A stretch of DNA of 64,000 bases. Source: Asterias amurensis. Its lineage: Eukaryota > Echinodermata > Asteroidea > Forcipulatida > Asteriidae. The notes under the pieces are model-generated. The model ran no database searches, was not told where the DNA came from, and saw nothing but the letters and a program-made list of their open reading frames with translations. The stretch is from assembly GCF_032118995.1 (NCBI RefSeq), contig NC_092665.1, forward strand, positions 14,962,012 to 15,026,011, written 5' to 3'. This document shows positions 34,464 to 44,295 of the stretch, piece after piece; positions within the stretch are counted from its first letter, which is position 1, and the number at the start of each line of letters is the position of its first letter. A program made the position numbers and the translations under genes.

Positions 34464-35911
34464 CACCTTGGCAACAAGATGTCCCATGAACAACTCTCAA
34501 ACCACTGGTTCCCTTCAGGATTGCACCTACGGAATGGATAAGGATTGAACACTGGTTCCCTGCAGGTAAAAGCGTTTGCAAAAGCCATTTTCGGTCCGAA
34601 AAAGGCATGGGTGAATATAGAGTGCCAGACCAGACTGCACATTGGGTTGTGCTGCATTCGGACTTGACGTTCAGCAACCTTGTGACCGAAGAAAACTTTT
34701 CAGTACACAGCTCTGTTGTAAATCATTCCTAACACAGATATGACCCTCTCATCTTTCCTTGGTAGTGTTACCAGATCCAAATTTCATGGCTCTGCTTACC
34801 GTAAGCAAATAATCAGCGCTTACGGAAGCTGAGAAATCCGCGCTTACGTCATGTGATTTTATGGGCTAGCAAGAAATTGTTTGCTTGTGCACATGCATAC
34901 TCCATGTACCTAGGCATTCTTTGCTTACACAGCTAGCGCAGACATTTGGCGCTTGCACAGTAAGCGGAGAATGGCGATAGTAAGTATAGAATTTGGCGGT
35001 TAGCCGAGCCATGAAATTGGGCCCAGATCTACATACATGTGTGTCATAGGAGTTTTCATACTCGTTTTATACCAAGACCAACCTTTGCAAGTATTCTACT
35101 GTAATATATCTGTATATATGTAAACTATTTTTGCGATATTTAACCAGAGTATTAACTATGCCTTGAGAGATGAAAAAGTGTACCGCAACGCCGTTAGTCG
35201 TAAAATCAATTTTTTTTTTTCTATTAAAGTAAAAGAGTGCAATGGGCACTTTTAGTGCATATATCTATTTATATTAAAACTACATAGTAAGGAAGGCTTA
35301 TTTATAATTATTCATAACCATTTCTGACCAATCAGAATTTAGAAGGTTCTGGTGGATTGTGTACTTTGTGGCCAGATATGTTAGCGAAATCAAACACGGT
35401 AGACCTTATGCACATGACATCATTTCAGTAGGGCGCCCTCACGTAGAAAAAGGAGGTTGTTCATTGGCCAATCTTGTGCGCTGCGCGTACAAATCTTTTC
35501 GTTTTGATTGTTTCGTCACCGTTTTACCTCTAAGATGGTGGCTGGAGGACTTCAATGCATTAGGTCTATAACGCATGGGCCTAATTTCATGGAGCTGTTT
35601 AAGCAGGAAATCATTCTTAACGATTTTCTGCTTAGCAGAAATAAGCAGGACACCAGTCAAATGGCTGGTAATCCTGTTCTGGTAAGCATAATTTTGTTGC
35701 CACAAGTGTTATTGATTTTCAGGCTACAGTTTTTGTTCTATTTTAATAAATTCATTCGGGTCTTTCTTCTTTTTTGACGAACAGCATTCCATATTTCCAT
35801 TTGTCTTTGAAACTTAATCCAATTTTTGCTCAGGCTCAGTTTGATCTTTTTAATTTCCAAATCGTCATGAAATTAGACAAGTTTATATCACTCCAGTCTT
35901 AAACACATTAA
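34464..35911 (+). other. RhoGEF 3' flank / likely 3' UTR
   Basis: No coding signal after the stop at 34463. It holds a GGGCCC-type MITE (34773-35030) and a second related fragment at 35575-35705. The true polyadenylation site is not clear from the sequence; several AT-rich stretches could serve. Confidence 0.5.
34773..35030. repeat. GGGCCCAATTTCATGG MITE
   Basis: Ends AGATCCAAATTTCATGGCTC and CCATGAAATTGGGCCCAGATCT. Interior GCTTACG-rich. Confidence 0.75.
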
Positions 35912-36265
35912 AGACAATGGACACTATTGGTAATTGTCGAGGTGAATCTCAACATATGCATTAAATAAAAAACCTGTGAAAAGTTGAGCTCAATTGGTCG
36001 TTGAAGTTGCAAGATAATAATGAAAGCAGAAAAAACCTTGTCACAGGAAGTTATGTGCTTTCAGATGCATGATTTCGAGACCTCGAATTCTAAACCCGAG
36101 GTCTCAAAATCAAATTTGTGGAAAATTTCTTCTTTCTCGAAATCTAAACTTCCTTCAGAGGAAGCCGTTTCTCACAATGTTTTATACTATCAACAGCTCT
36201 CCATTACCAAGTAAGGTTTTATGGTAATAAATATTTTGAGTAATTACCAATAGTGTCCATTGCCT
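35912..36265. mobile_element. TTAA-type MITE, GGACAC family
   Basis: Ends AGACAATGGACACTATTGG / CCAATAGTGTCCATTGCCT, flanked by TTAA at 35908-35911 and 36266-36269. Confidence 0.88.
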
Positions 36266-36269
36266 TTAA

Positions 36270-37827
36270 CTGTTTGGCCACCACTATAAACAAAACAGGC
36301 ATGTAGAGAAAATGATGTAGAGTAACTCCTTGCTCACCATGGTTTGATTAAACTGGAGAAGATCAATTTTTTGTGTTCGATAAAACTTGGTCAATGAACA
36401 CACAAAAAAAACAAGCTTTTTTTAACTTCATTTTTCTTAGTTTCTAAAATACTTAAAACAAATTATGCTTTCACAAAGACTTCTATTCGTTTTGTTCAGG
36501 GGGAAGTCACTGTCCTCTCATTTTAATTTGTTTAATTTTTAATGCGAAGTGGACATACATTTTTATAAAACTGTTCCAACACACAAATCATGAGGTTGTC
36601 TAAGGATGCTAATATCTCTTGATTTTATTCTAAGATGTAAAATAAAAAAATAACTAAATATGGCAGAGGCAAGACAACTGGTGATAACAAAACAGAAGGC
36701 GCATGTATGTACTGGTGATTAAAATATGCAAATGTTTAATTTAAATAATTGTAATGAATATTCATGTAAAGTTAGGATGTTATTTAAGTATATATTCATG
36801 ACAGGTCATGATGAGGCTTAACAGGTAATGAGAGGTCGAAGGTCGGTGTGAAATGTAGTGCAGTAAAAGACCAAGTGTGCATTTCAAATGTGTTTTATTT
36901 TTGTACATGTATTGTGAACCATCAATAAGTTGTTTTCTTTTGTTGTTTTAAAAGATCATTGGTTTAAAATATAGTTAATATATAAAGAAGTGAAAGATTA
37001 AAAGCTCAAACATCAGTTCAAATAATTCTACTTGTTTATTTACTGGAAATCCTATCAACACTAACTCCATATTACATAGTGAATATATTTCTTTTTGACA
37101 ACTTTTTCGTTTAGGTTACCTTAGCATTTTATAAAAGCATTTTTTTTAAACTGTATTCTTTTAAATTATAGAGGATTATAACTAAAATGTAGCTGTATTT
37201 GATGTTGTGCTAGAAATTTTTGAGCTGCTTTTTAATAATTTTGTTGTTAATTTTTACAAATTGTTTTTTTTTGCAGTTGTAACAAAGTTCAAACAAATAA
37301 CTTTTTTTTCGCAAAATTTATTAATAAAAGTTTTGATTACATTATTATGCAAATAACTACAGTTTTTGGCTCTCTGTTGTGTTTTGGATTCTTTATTCTT
37401 TAAAATTTACTCAATGTGGATGATAAGATTGCGGCATTATCAACATGACTTTTCCGCAGTTAGTATAATCGATTTGATTTCTTGCTTAATTACAGAAGGA
37501 ACATTCCCATTACCCAGGGGAAGGGTTACAACAATATATAAAATAATACAGATTGCGGCTTACATCATGGTAGAGGAGGTTGCAAAAAGCATCAATGTTA
37601 AACTACACCTGTAACTATTTGAAACATTGATTTGCTTAGCAGACATACAAATATACTTGGCGCAGCGATACATAAAACTTTGTTTCCTTAGAGTTCATTA
37701 CAAAAATAAATTCGTCTCTTTCCGATATATACAAAATTCTGTATAACTTTTACAAATGGTATCATACATGGACTCCTCAACGAATTATACTTTAGACAGG
37801 AACATACAATAATTTCTGTACAGGTTT
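36270..37827. other. AT-rich intergenic DNA
   Basis: I see no gene, tRNA or repeat family here. The 82-codon frame at 37366-37614 has no recognisable domain and no splice or neighbour support. Confidence 0.5.
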
Positions 37828-37831
37828 TTAA

Positions 37832-38189
37832 AGTCACTGGACACTAATGGTAATTACTCAAAAAAATTGTTAGCATAAAATTTTTACTTTTTTAAGAAAA
37901 ATTGTACTTTGTGAGAAACGGCTTCCTCTGAAGTAACTTAGTTTTTGAGTGAGAAAGAAGCAATTTCTCACTCAAATATTTGAACTGAATTCGAGACCTC
38001 GGCTGAGGTCTCGAATTCAAGCATCTGAAAGCACTCAACTTGTGTGACAAGGGTGTTTTTTCTTCCATCATTATCTCGCAACTTCGACGACCAATTGAGT
38101 TCAAATTTTCACAGGTTTATTTTATGCATGTTGAGATACTTTTAGTGAGAAGACTGGTCTTTGACAATTACCAAAGGTGTCCAGTGTCT
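37832..38189. mobile_element. TTAA-type MITE, GGACAC family
   Basis: Ends AGTCACTGGACACTAATGG / AAGGTGTCCAGTGTCT, flanked by TTAA at 37828-37831 and 38190-38193. Internal ATTTGAACTGAATTCGAGACC hairpin. Confidence 0.85.
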
Positions 38190-38735
38190 TTAAACTCGAA
38201 CTACTGTCAGACGATCCATTACAGTTCTGCAATATGATATCATGTGGTGAATTCATCAACACTCTAAGGCAGGCCTGGGAAATACAAGAAGACCATGGCC
38301 TGTGTTGCCCCAGACTGTTGCAGGGACGAGAGTCATTGCTCACACAAAAATGGTCTGACACTAGGGTACAAATTCTGCTGATGTATGTTGAAATTATGGC
38401 TTTTCCATCTGTACAGTAACCCCCTGGAGTTATAGATTCCACTGAGATTTAGGGACAGTTTTCTCAGCACTAGAGAAGTAGATCAAAGAGAATGATTTTG
38501 TTTTTATGGAAAAAGTAACGGCTGATTTTCTTCACCAGGCTGAACTAAAAAGTCTGAAAAGTCCGACAAATCTCATCCCTTGCCTCAGTACCCCTTCAAA
38601 AGTTTCTCAAAGACTTTAAGATTTTCTAATAGAAATACCCTTTGTAAAGTGAAAATGACCTTGCCCTCTCGTTGTATCCAATGATACTGCTGGTTCTGTA
38701 ACACCAATACCTGTCCCAGTCTACTGCGGCAACAT

Positions 38736-38808
38736 CTACCAGGTCACCTCAGCTCCACTTAGGAATAGACACTTTGCGATATGTTCGTCTTTCTGAAGTT
38801 GACTCCAC
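38736..38808 (-). CDS. FAAP20: FAAP20-like exon 4, second half of UBZ2
   Basis: Acceptor TTTTTGAATTCAG ends at 38809 and the stop TAG is 38738-38736. It reads WSQLQKDEHIAKC then LFLSGAEVTW. It supplies the His and last Cys of the zinc finger and the terminal Trp. The split-codon glycine joins exon 3 in frame. Confidence 0.88.
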
Positions 38809-41800
38809 CTGAATTCAAAAAGAAAGATAGATTTTGTTCGAGTTTGGTTATTTTCAGTTTCAATTGAAAACCAGTAAGAAGTACACACTGAAATTGCAAC
38901 ATTATTGAACCACTTAAAGGGGTCTGGGGTTGATTTCAAAAAGCATCAAAATCCATCGTAAGACAAGTTGCCAGTATCACCATAGTGATTTGCATTGTGA
39001 CATCACACTTTACTAAGCAACTACGATTGATTTGCAGTTCAGATCAATCTTGGCTCTTTGCGAAATTGACCCCATGTACCTTTTGTAGATCAAGCTTTTA
39101 GCCAAGACAAGAATCGCAACTCACTGTACATGAAGATGTAAGTAATATAATTTTCCTGTAGAAGTTTCAGCTTAATTAGTCATCTTGTTGTTGAGATAAT
39201 AAGTGAAAATTACAGAGCGAGGTTTTGCAGTAGTCGTGTAAATTTGTTGTATTATGCTAAAATATTTGTCTCACTAAGACGACATTTATTTTTGTGAAAT
39301 TATTTCACCCATTCCTCAAATACTGCAACTCCTCAGCAAGTAATATTTTAAGGGAAGATTTCTATCATCGTTATCTTTGAACCATTTCAAGTTTAATGTA
39401 AATCTGTGGACTTTTGTGTTTTGTGTCATACAAAAAGTACCCTAGCCCTTTAAAATTAACCTACCCCTGCTGGAACTCTTTTGTACACAGAGGGCAAACT
39501 TCTATGACTTCACGCGGATGACCATCCCTCTTGAAGTTTTGGTCTTGCTTTGTACCACGATTGGCTTGCTGGTCTTTGTTTATACCTCGATCGGGGTGTT
39601 GAATATCCCGGTTGATACCTTTATGAGTCATCGGGGTATGGGTTGTGATGCCCGGTTTGGGGTAGCTTCCCTGGTAATTTCTATCATTGAGTCTTGAGTG
39701 AACATCATGATTGTCTGTAGCAGTCTGGAATCCTGACTGATTAGTCTTGGCTATCCATTGATTTGCTACGTCTGGCACTCTTCTCTGTGTTTCAGGTGCT
39801 CTGACTACCTGTTTTGGTTTTATTGGAGTATGAGAGCGTTCCACTAAGGATGCTTTCTGCCTGAGATGCTTCGCAATGTTTGGTGTTTTTCCCCCAAGAG
39901 ATTTAGAAAGCATGGTTGTTGAGGCGGTCATTTTTCCATCGTTTGTTTTTGTGAAATTTTGTCTTATTGGCAGGGTTGCCTGACTCGGAGTCCCCTGCTT
40001 CGGAACTCCGATAGAGCCTAAGCTTACATCAGTTTTTCTTGTAAATTCCTCAATCCTTTCCGTTTCTACTCCAGGTTTATCGGGTTTCCTCTTGAAAAGG
40101 GGCTTCTTTGTTGCTATACTGGGAGATACTTTTGAATCATTTCTTATTTCAGTTGTTTTTATGCCAGTTAGTGTCTTTGTGGCTTGTGAAGTTATTGTCC
40201 TTCCACAAGGCTGTTTCTGCCAAGCCAGGGAAGAAGAGCAGGGTTTCTGATCAAGAATCAACCTTGTGGCAAGGCTTCCACTCATGCCAGGACCGGTCGA
40301 CACGGTGTCTACAAGCTTTGGCTTCTTGGCAACAGCTGTCCTGTCCTTTTCAAACGATATTTCAGAGAGTTTTCTTTTTGAGGTATTCAAGGAAGATGAG
40401 CATTGGGTATTTGGCGAGGGTGGCAATATTTCATCCTCGCTATCGCTGTCCAAGACGATGATTTCCGGTGAGAGAACTTTCATGTCCAAAATTTCTCCTC
40501 CTTCTGGAGAAGAGGTCCGAGAAACATCACCAAGCTGCATTGTTAAGAGCTTTTCAGATGACTTAGGTGAGGATCCAACCGATCCAAGTTTGTTTGACTC
40601 TAAAGGCAAGTTGTATTTCTTAAAATGACTCATTATGGTGCTGTTGGAATGATTCACCATCTTGGATTTCTTCTTGGCAAGTGGCGATGGAAAACGCTTC
40701 TTGACTGAGCCACTCGGAAACTGATCTTTTGAGCGCTGGTTCACAGTCTTGAGGGAGGTTTTACCAAGAGAGGTTTGGTTGTTTGAGTTGGAGTTTTCAC
40801 TCTCCGGTCGAGAGCTTTGTTTCAACCTTACCTTTTCAAAGTCAAACTCCTCGATAAGCTCCATTTGTGCATCATTACTTTTAACCTCCATAGAATTCGA
40901 GTCCTTGACGGAAACATTTACGTAACTTTCATTTGAAGTATTCTTCACATGAATCGTTGTTGCTGTTTGAGGCGCATTTTGTACGGTAGAAGAATGAAAC
41001 CCCTGACTCTGCTTCCTTTTTGCTCTTTCTCTATCAAAGTCAAAATCTTCAATCAGCTCTATTGCTTTATGGTTCCCCTCCGTCTTGAAATTTGAAGGCA
41101 TTGCTTTGACAGTTTTGGTTTCATACTTTGCAGCCGAAAGGGGTTCTTTCTTTAGATCTTGAGCGAGATTCTGCACAGCATCAATTTTCTTAATTTTGAT
41201 TTGAAGTTTTCCGGCATCAATTTTCCTCTCGAACTTCCTGCTGTGGTTATCTTGAGGAGGCAAGTCAACATTAGCTTTGACTGTTGAGGGCTGTTGAGGT
41301 AAATCTTCTTTCCTCACAGTTCTTCGTCCGAGATCAACGTTTTTCAAGGTAGAAGAAAGAGAGCCCTGATTATCCCTCCTTGATCTTTTTCTTTCAACTT
41401 CAAATTCTTCTGCTGATTTATGATTTCCCTCCGTATTCAAACTTGCAAGCAATGCTTGCACACCTTTGGTTTGTGAATTTGAGGCCTGAAAATGTTCTTT
41501 TCTATGATCCTGAAATTTCCCGGCATCAATTTTCTTCACAAAACTCTTGCTGAGTCTATGTTTATCTCTGAGAGGTAAATCAGCACCCGCATTTGTAGTT
41601 TGGGGTGTCGTATGATTCTCATTGACAGGTAGATTTTCTTCCCTCACAGTTCTCCCAATATTTATAGTTTCTTTGGCCGTCTCCTTCCTCACACTGTTCT
41701 CAAACCCGTTCCTTGAAGTCTTTGATCTCTGAAGAGAAGCTGGAGTTTGTTCGCCAGACACCGGAGCTGCACTCATTGTCTCAAGGCCGAGACGTCCGGC

Positions 41801-43914
41801 GGAGAGTTCCTGAAATTGTACCGCCCTCTTGTGTCTGGTTCTAACCAGGCAAAGCTGACAGTGTTTCGGAAGAGGGCGCCATTCAATGGAGACGGTACCC
41901 ATCTTGATGATTTCATGTTTCGGAGAGTCTTCCTTCTCTTTCCCCTGTTTACAATCAAACCAACAAAATTGTTTATTTTTGAAATCAATTTGCTTGATAT
42001 TTCTTCAGCGAATTCAAAGACATTCCATACAACATCTGACTGTGACTCGGACTTGGACTTGATGGTGGTTCTTGATAGACCTGGGCCCAATTCAGAGAGG
42101 TAGCTAAGCACAAAACAAATTATGCTTTTACCAGATCAGATTAAGGTTACCAGCAAAATACCATTCCTCAAACACTTATGACTGATTTCCAGCTAACTTT
42201 TCTCGAGCAGATAATGTTCAACACATTTTCTGCTTTTTTAGTAGCTCTAGAAACCGGGTTTAGGATAGACCCAGTAACTGGGGTGCTGTATTCCTTTATT
42301 CGAAATTTTGACATTATTGGTCCTAGCTGTGACCAATAATGTCAAAATTTTGAAAAAAGGAAAACAGCGCCCCAGTTACTGGGTCTATAAGTTTAGGACT
42401 TCAATGAAAATTACTTGAGACTTGAAAGTGATTTATTTGAATCTTGTCCTTACCTTAAGACCAAACCAAGGTGCTAACTCAGGAAGACTAATCCACTCTT
42501 GCCTCTGTCCAGTTTCTGTAGTAAGACTAGAAGAAATTTCTTTTGTTACTTTTGGGGTCCTGCAAACAGAGAGAGAACAAAAAGTTATGGAAAAATAAAA
42601 AAGCTGAACTTTCAGTTTTTTTTACAAGCAGGTGACTTGGTGACTCACAAATACTATTTTATTTTTAGTATAAACTTGGCCCAATTTCATGGCTCTGCTT
42701 ATACACTTTCGGTAAACAGTATTGTCCAAGTCCCACACTTCGTGTATCACAACTTATATATAAAATAACAATCCTGTGGAAATTTAGGCTCAATTGGACA
42801 TCGGAGTCGGGAGAAAATAATGGGAAAACCCACTCCTGTTTTCGCGCGTTTCGCCATGTCATGACATGTGTTTATAACAAATCCGTAATTCTCGTTAACG
42901 AGAATTTATATCGTTTTACCGTTTTCTCAAAAAGTAAAGCATTTCATTGAATAATATTTCAAGAGAAGTCTTTCACCATTACCTTCTGTAAACCCTGTAA
43001 ATTATTTGTAAATCTGTGAACTTTTTTTTTTTCCTGTACCGAAAGGGTCCAATGGCTTTAATGCTAAATTCTGCGCTTACGATTTATAACCATTCTGTTT
43101 ACTCTGTGCATTTCTGCACTAGCTATACTACCTAGGCCCTACTAAGTGAAGAATACCTCGACACACAAGCAAAAAAAATAAAAATCCTGCTAACCTGTCA
43201 AATACGCTTGGCAAAAGTGCAGAATTCCATGCTTCCGTAAACGCAGATGTTTTACTTTCGGCTCCATCAATGCTTACGGTAAAAATAAGCAGACACATGA
43301 AATTGGGACCTGGTCATGCCCCCCCCCCCCCCCCCCCCCCCTTTATGAGTGAAGAAAGTTGCAGGCAGATTCAGAAATAAGCCTAAGTACTGATTTACTC
43401 AAAAATCAAAGTCAAATAAGGTAGCGTTTTATTTATCATAAGTACATTTTTCACGAATTTCCCCACGGATGATCTAATTAAGCATAATTCAATGACAACT
43501 CATTCATTCAATTGGAATTATAATTTTATACTTGGGAATGTTTTCAGAAACCACCTACCGACTAGACCCAGTAACTGGAGCGCTGTACTCCTTTTTTCGA
43601 AATTTTGGTACGACAGAGAATGTCAAAATTTCGGGGAAAAAAAGAGTAGGCCTACAGCGCCCCAGTAAATTCCTCCATGGTCTACCCCTCCAATAATCTC
43701 CATGCATGGTGATGGTCTACCCATGGTCTACCTACCGACTACTCAACCGATCTTCCACACACATCTCGGGTTCAACTTTGCTGTTATTGATGCCTCTATC
43801 CCAAACTTCACTTGTTGGTATTTGAGCTGGTTTCTTAAAGGATATAGATGGTTTGTCGTCATCATTTCTATTTCTTTTCAAACTCAACTTTCCCCGGCGC
43901 CCCGCGGCAGCCAT
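38736..43914 (-). CDS. FAAP20: FAAP20-like Fanconi anaemia core-complex protein with C-terminal UBZ2 zinc finger, 4 exons, 945 aa
   Basis: FAAP20 binds FANCA and reads ubiquitin to bring the Fanconi core complex to DNA crosslinks. Exons on the minus strand: 43914-43736, 42559-42454, 41944-39465, 38808-38736; total 2838 nt, frame kept. The C-terminus has C912-P-L-C915, H931 and C935, so C-x2-C-x15-H-x3-C. It also has D929 two residues before the His, and a final W945 ten residues after the last Cys. That spacing is the same as I recall for human FAAP20 (C147, C150, D164, H166, C170, W180), where the Asp and the terminal Trp contact ubiquitin. Residues 113-121 (VSIEWRPLP) resemble a short W/P motif of the human N-terminal half. 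Human FAAP20 is ~180 aa; here one 2480-nt exon adds a long, charged, disordered middle with an internal duplication and a SIM-like run at 589-600. The gene is divergent from DFFB, 270 bp apart. Confidence 0.87.
39465..41944 (-). CDS. FAAP20: FAAP20-like giant exon 3
   Basis: Acceptor GATTGTAAACAG ends at 41945 and donor CAGGG|GTAGGT lies at 39465/39464. It encodes residues 96-921 in one uninterrupted frame of 2480 nt, Lys/Ser/Glu/Pro-rich and mostly disordered. It holds two ~110-residue repeat units (192-297 and 301-418), a third partial copy (457-475), the SIM-like EIIVLDSDSEDE (589-600), several basic clusters (KKPKL, LFKRKP), and the first half of the zinc finger, EVCPLCTKEFQQ. Confidence 0.9.
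42266..42387. repeat. Palindromic MITE in FAAP20 intron 2
   Basis: Termini TAGACCCAGTAACTGGGG and CCCCAGTTACTGGGTCTA, nearly perfect 122-bp hairpin. A second, decayed copy is in intron 1 at 43562-43672. Confidence 0.88.
42454..42559 (-). CDS. FAAP20: FAAP20-like exon 2
   Basis: A clean acceptor, TCTCTCTCTGTTTGCAG, ends at 42560 and donor CTTAAG|GTAAGG follows. It reads RTPKVTKEISSSLTTETG and QEWISLPELAPWFGLK. The aromatic/leucine segment may belong to the FANCA-binding part (inference). Confidence 0.83.
42674..43313. mobile_element. Nested MITEs in FAAP20 intron 1
   Basis: A GGCCCAATTTCATGG element (ends 42670-42695 and ATGAAATTGGGACC at 43300-43313) is split by a TTAA-type element of the CCATTGG family (about 42700-43057; right end GGTCCAATGGCTTTAA). 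The order gives relative ages: the GGGCCC element is older. Confidence 0.75.
43320..43341 (+). repeat. Poly-C tract
   Basis: About 22 consecutive cytosines in FAAP20 intron 1. Similar shorter tracts occur at 18306, 20922, 51318 and 52210. Confidence 0.9.
43562..43672. repeat. Palindromic MITE, second copy
   Basis: Left terminus TAGACCCAGTAACTGGAGCG, right end AGCGCCCCAGTAA; related to 42266-42387. Confidence 0.75.
43736..43914 (-). CDS. FAAP20: FAAP20-like exon 1
   Basis: The start ATG (43914-43912) has a strong context, ACGATGG. The product begins MAAAGRRGKLSLKRNRNDDD, basic and NLS-like. Donor AGTCG|GTAGGT lies at 43736/43735; without splicing the frame stops at once. Two bases carry over. 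Confidence 0.85.
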
Positions 43915-44184
43915 CGTGGATTCTTTCGTTTCTTTGGATGCTGTTTAGTGTTTTATTTTAAAGTTTAAATTAAACTTTACTCAGTCCTCTCTTCACTTCT
44001 TATCGGTTCCAATACCGTGATGTTTTCGCGTGCACACAAGCGAATGAGTAAGACAACAAAGAGTAGAGAGCTCGGCGACAACTCTATGTTTGTCGTTGAC
44101 TAAAGTGAGAAGTGGGGAATTCCAGGTTGGAAGAAACAATTTAGGGGAGTGGGATTTTATGAAAAACATCTACGATTTGAAGAA
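43915..44184. promoter_or_regulatory. Bidirectional promoter/5' UTR region between FAAP20-like and DFFB
   Basis: Only 270 bp separate the two divergent start codons. The segment is free of the dispersed repeats seen on both sides, is relatively CpG-containing (CGCGTG, GGCGCC and CGCGG nearby), and has a CCAAT motif at 44009-44013. I see no convincing TATA box. A single short interval must hold both start sites and both 5' UTRs, so co-regulation is plausible but not shown. Confidence 0.7.
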
Positions 44185-44269
44185 ATGGGAGATAACAAAC
44201 CTTTCAAGATTAGGGGTTGTGTTGAACCCGAACTATGTGGGATTGCAGCCAGTACACTCAACGAAGTGA
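44159..44269 (+). promoter_or_regulatory. Overlapping upstream ORF at the DFFB start
   Basis: An ATG at 44159 in another frame opens 36 codons and stops at 44267-44269, inside the DFFB coding sequence. Its context (TTTATGA) is weak, while the DFFB ATG at 44185 (GAAATGG) is strong, so leaky scanning would give some DFFB. It acts only if transcription starts upstream of 44159. Confidence 0.4.
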
Positions 44270-44295
44270 TCGACAAAGGTTGTACAAAACTAAAG
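44185..44295 (+). CDS. DFFB: DFFB exon 1, CIDE-N first half
   Basis: ATG chosen at 44185 because the upstream in-frame codon at 44149 is GTG. It encodes MGDNKPFKIRGCVEPELC up to GCTKLK. Donor AAAG|GTAAAC lies at 44295/44296. The following intron holds a 1-kb inverted-repeat element. Confidence 0.9.

Noticed and set aside
39461..41902. An 813-aa protein ending in FQQG
   Set aside because: The stop lies just past a consensus donor (GTAGGT). Splicing to 38808 completes a textbook UBZ2 finger, so the open frame is only an exon.
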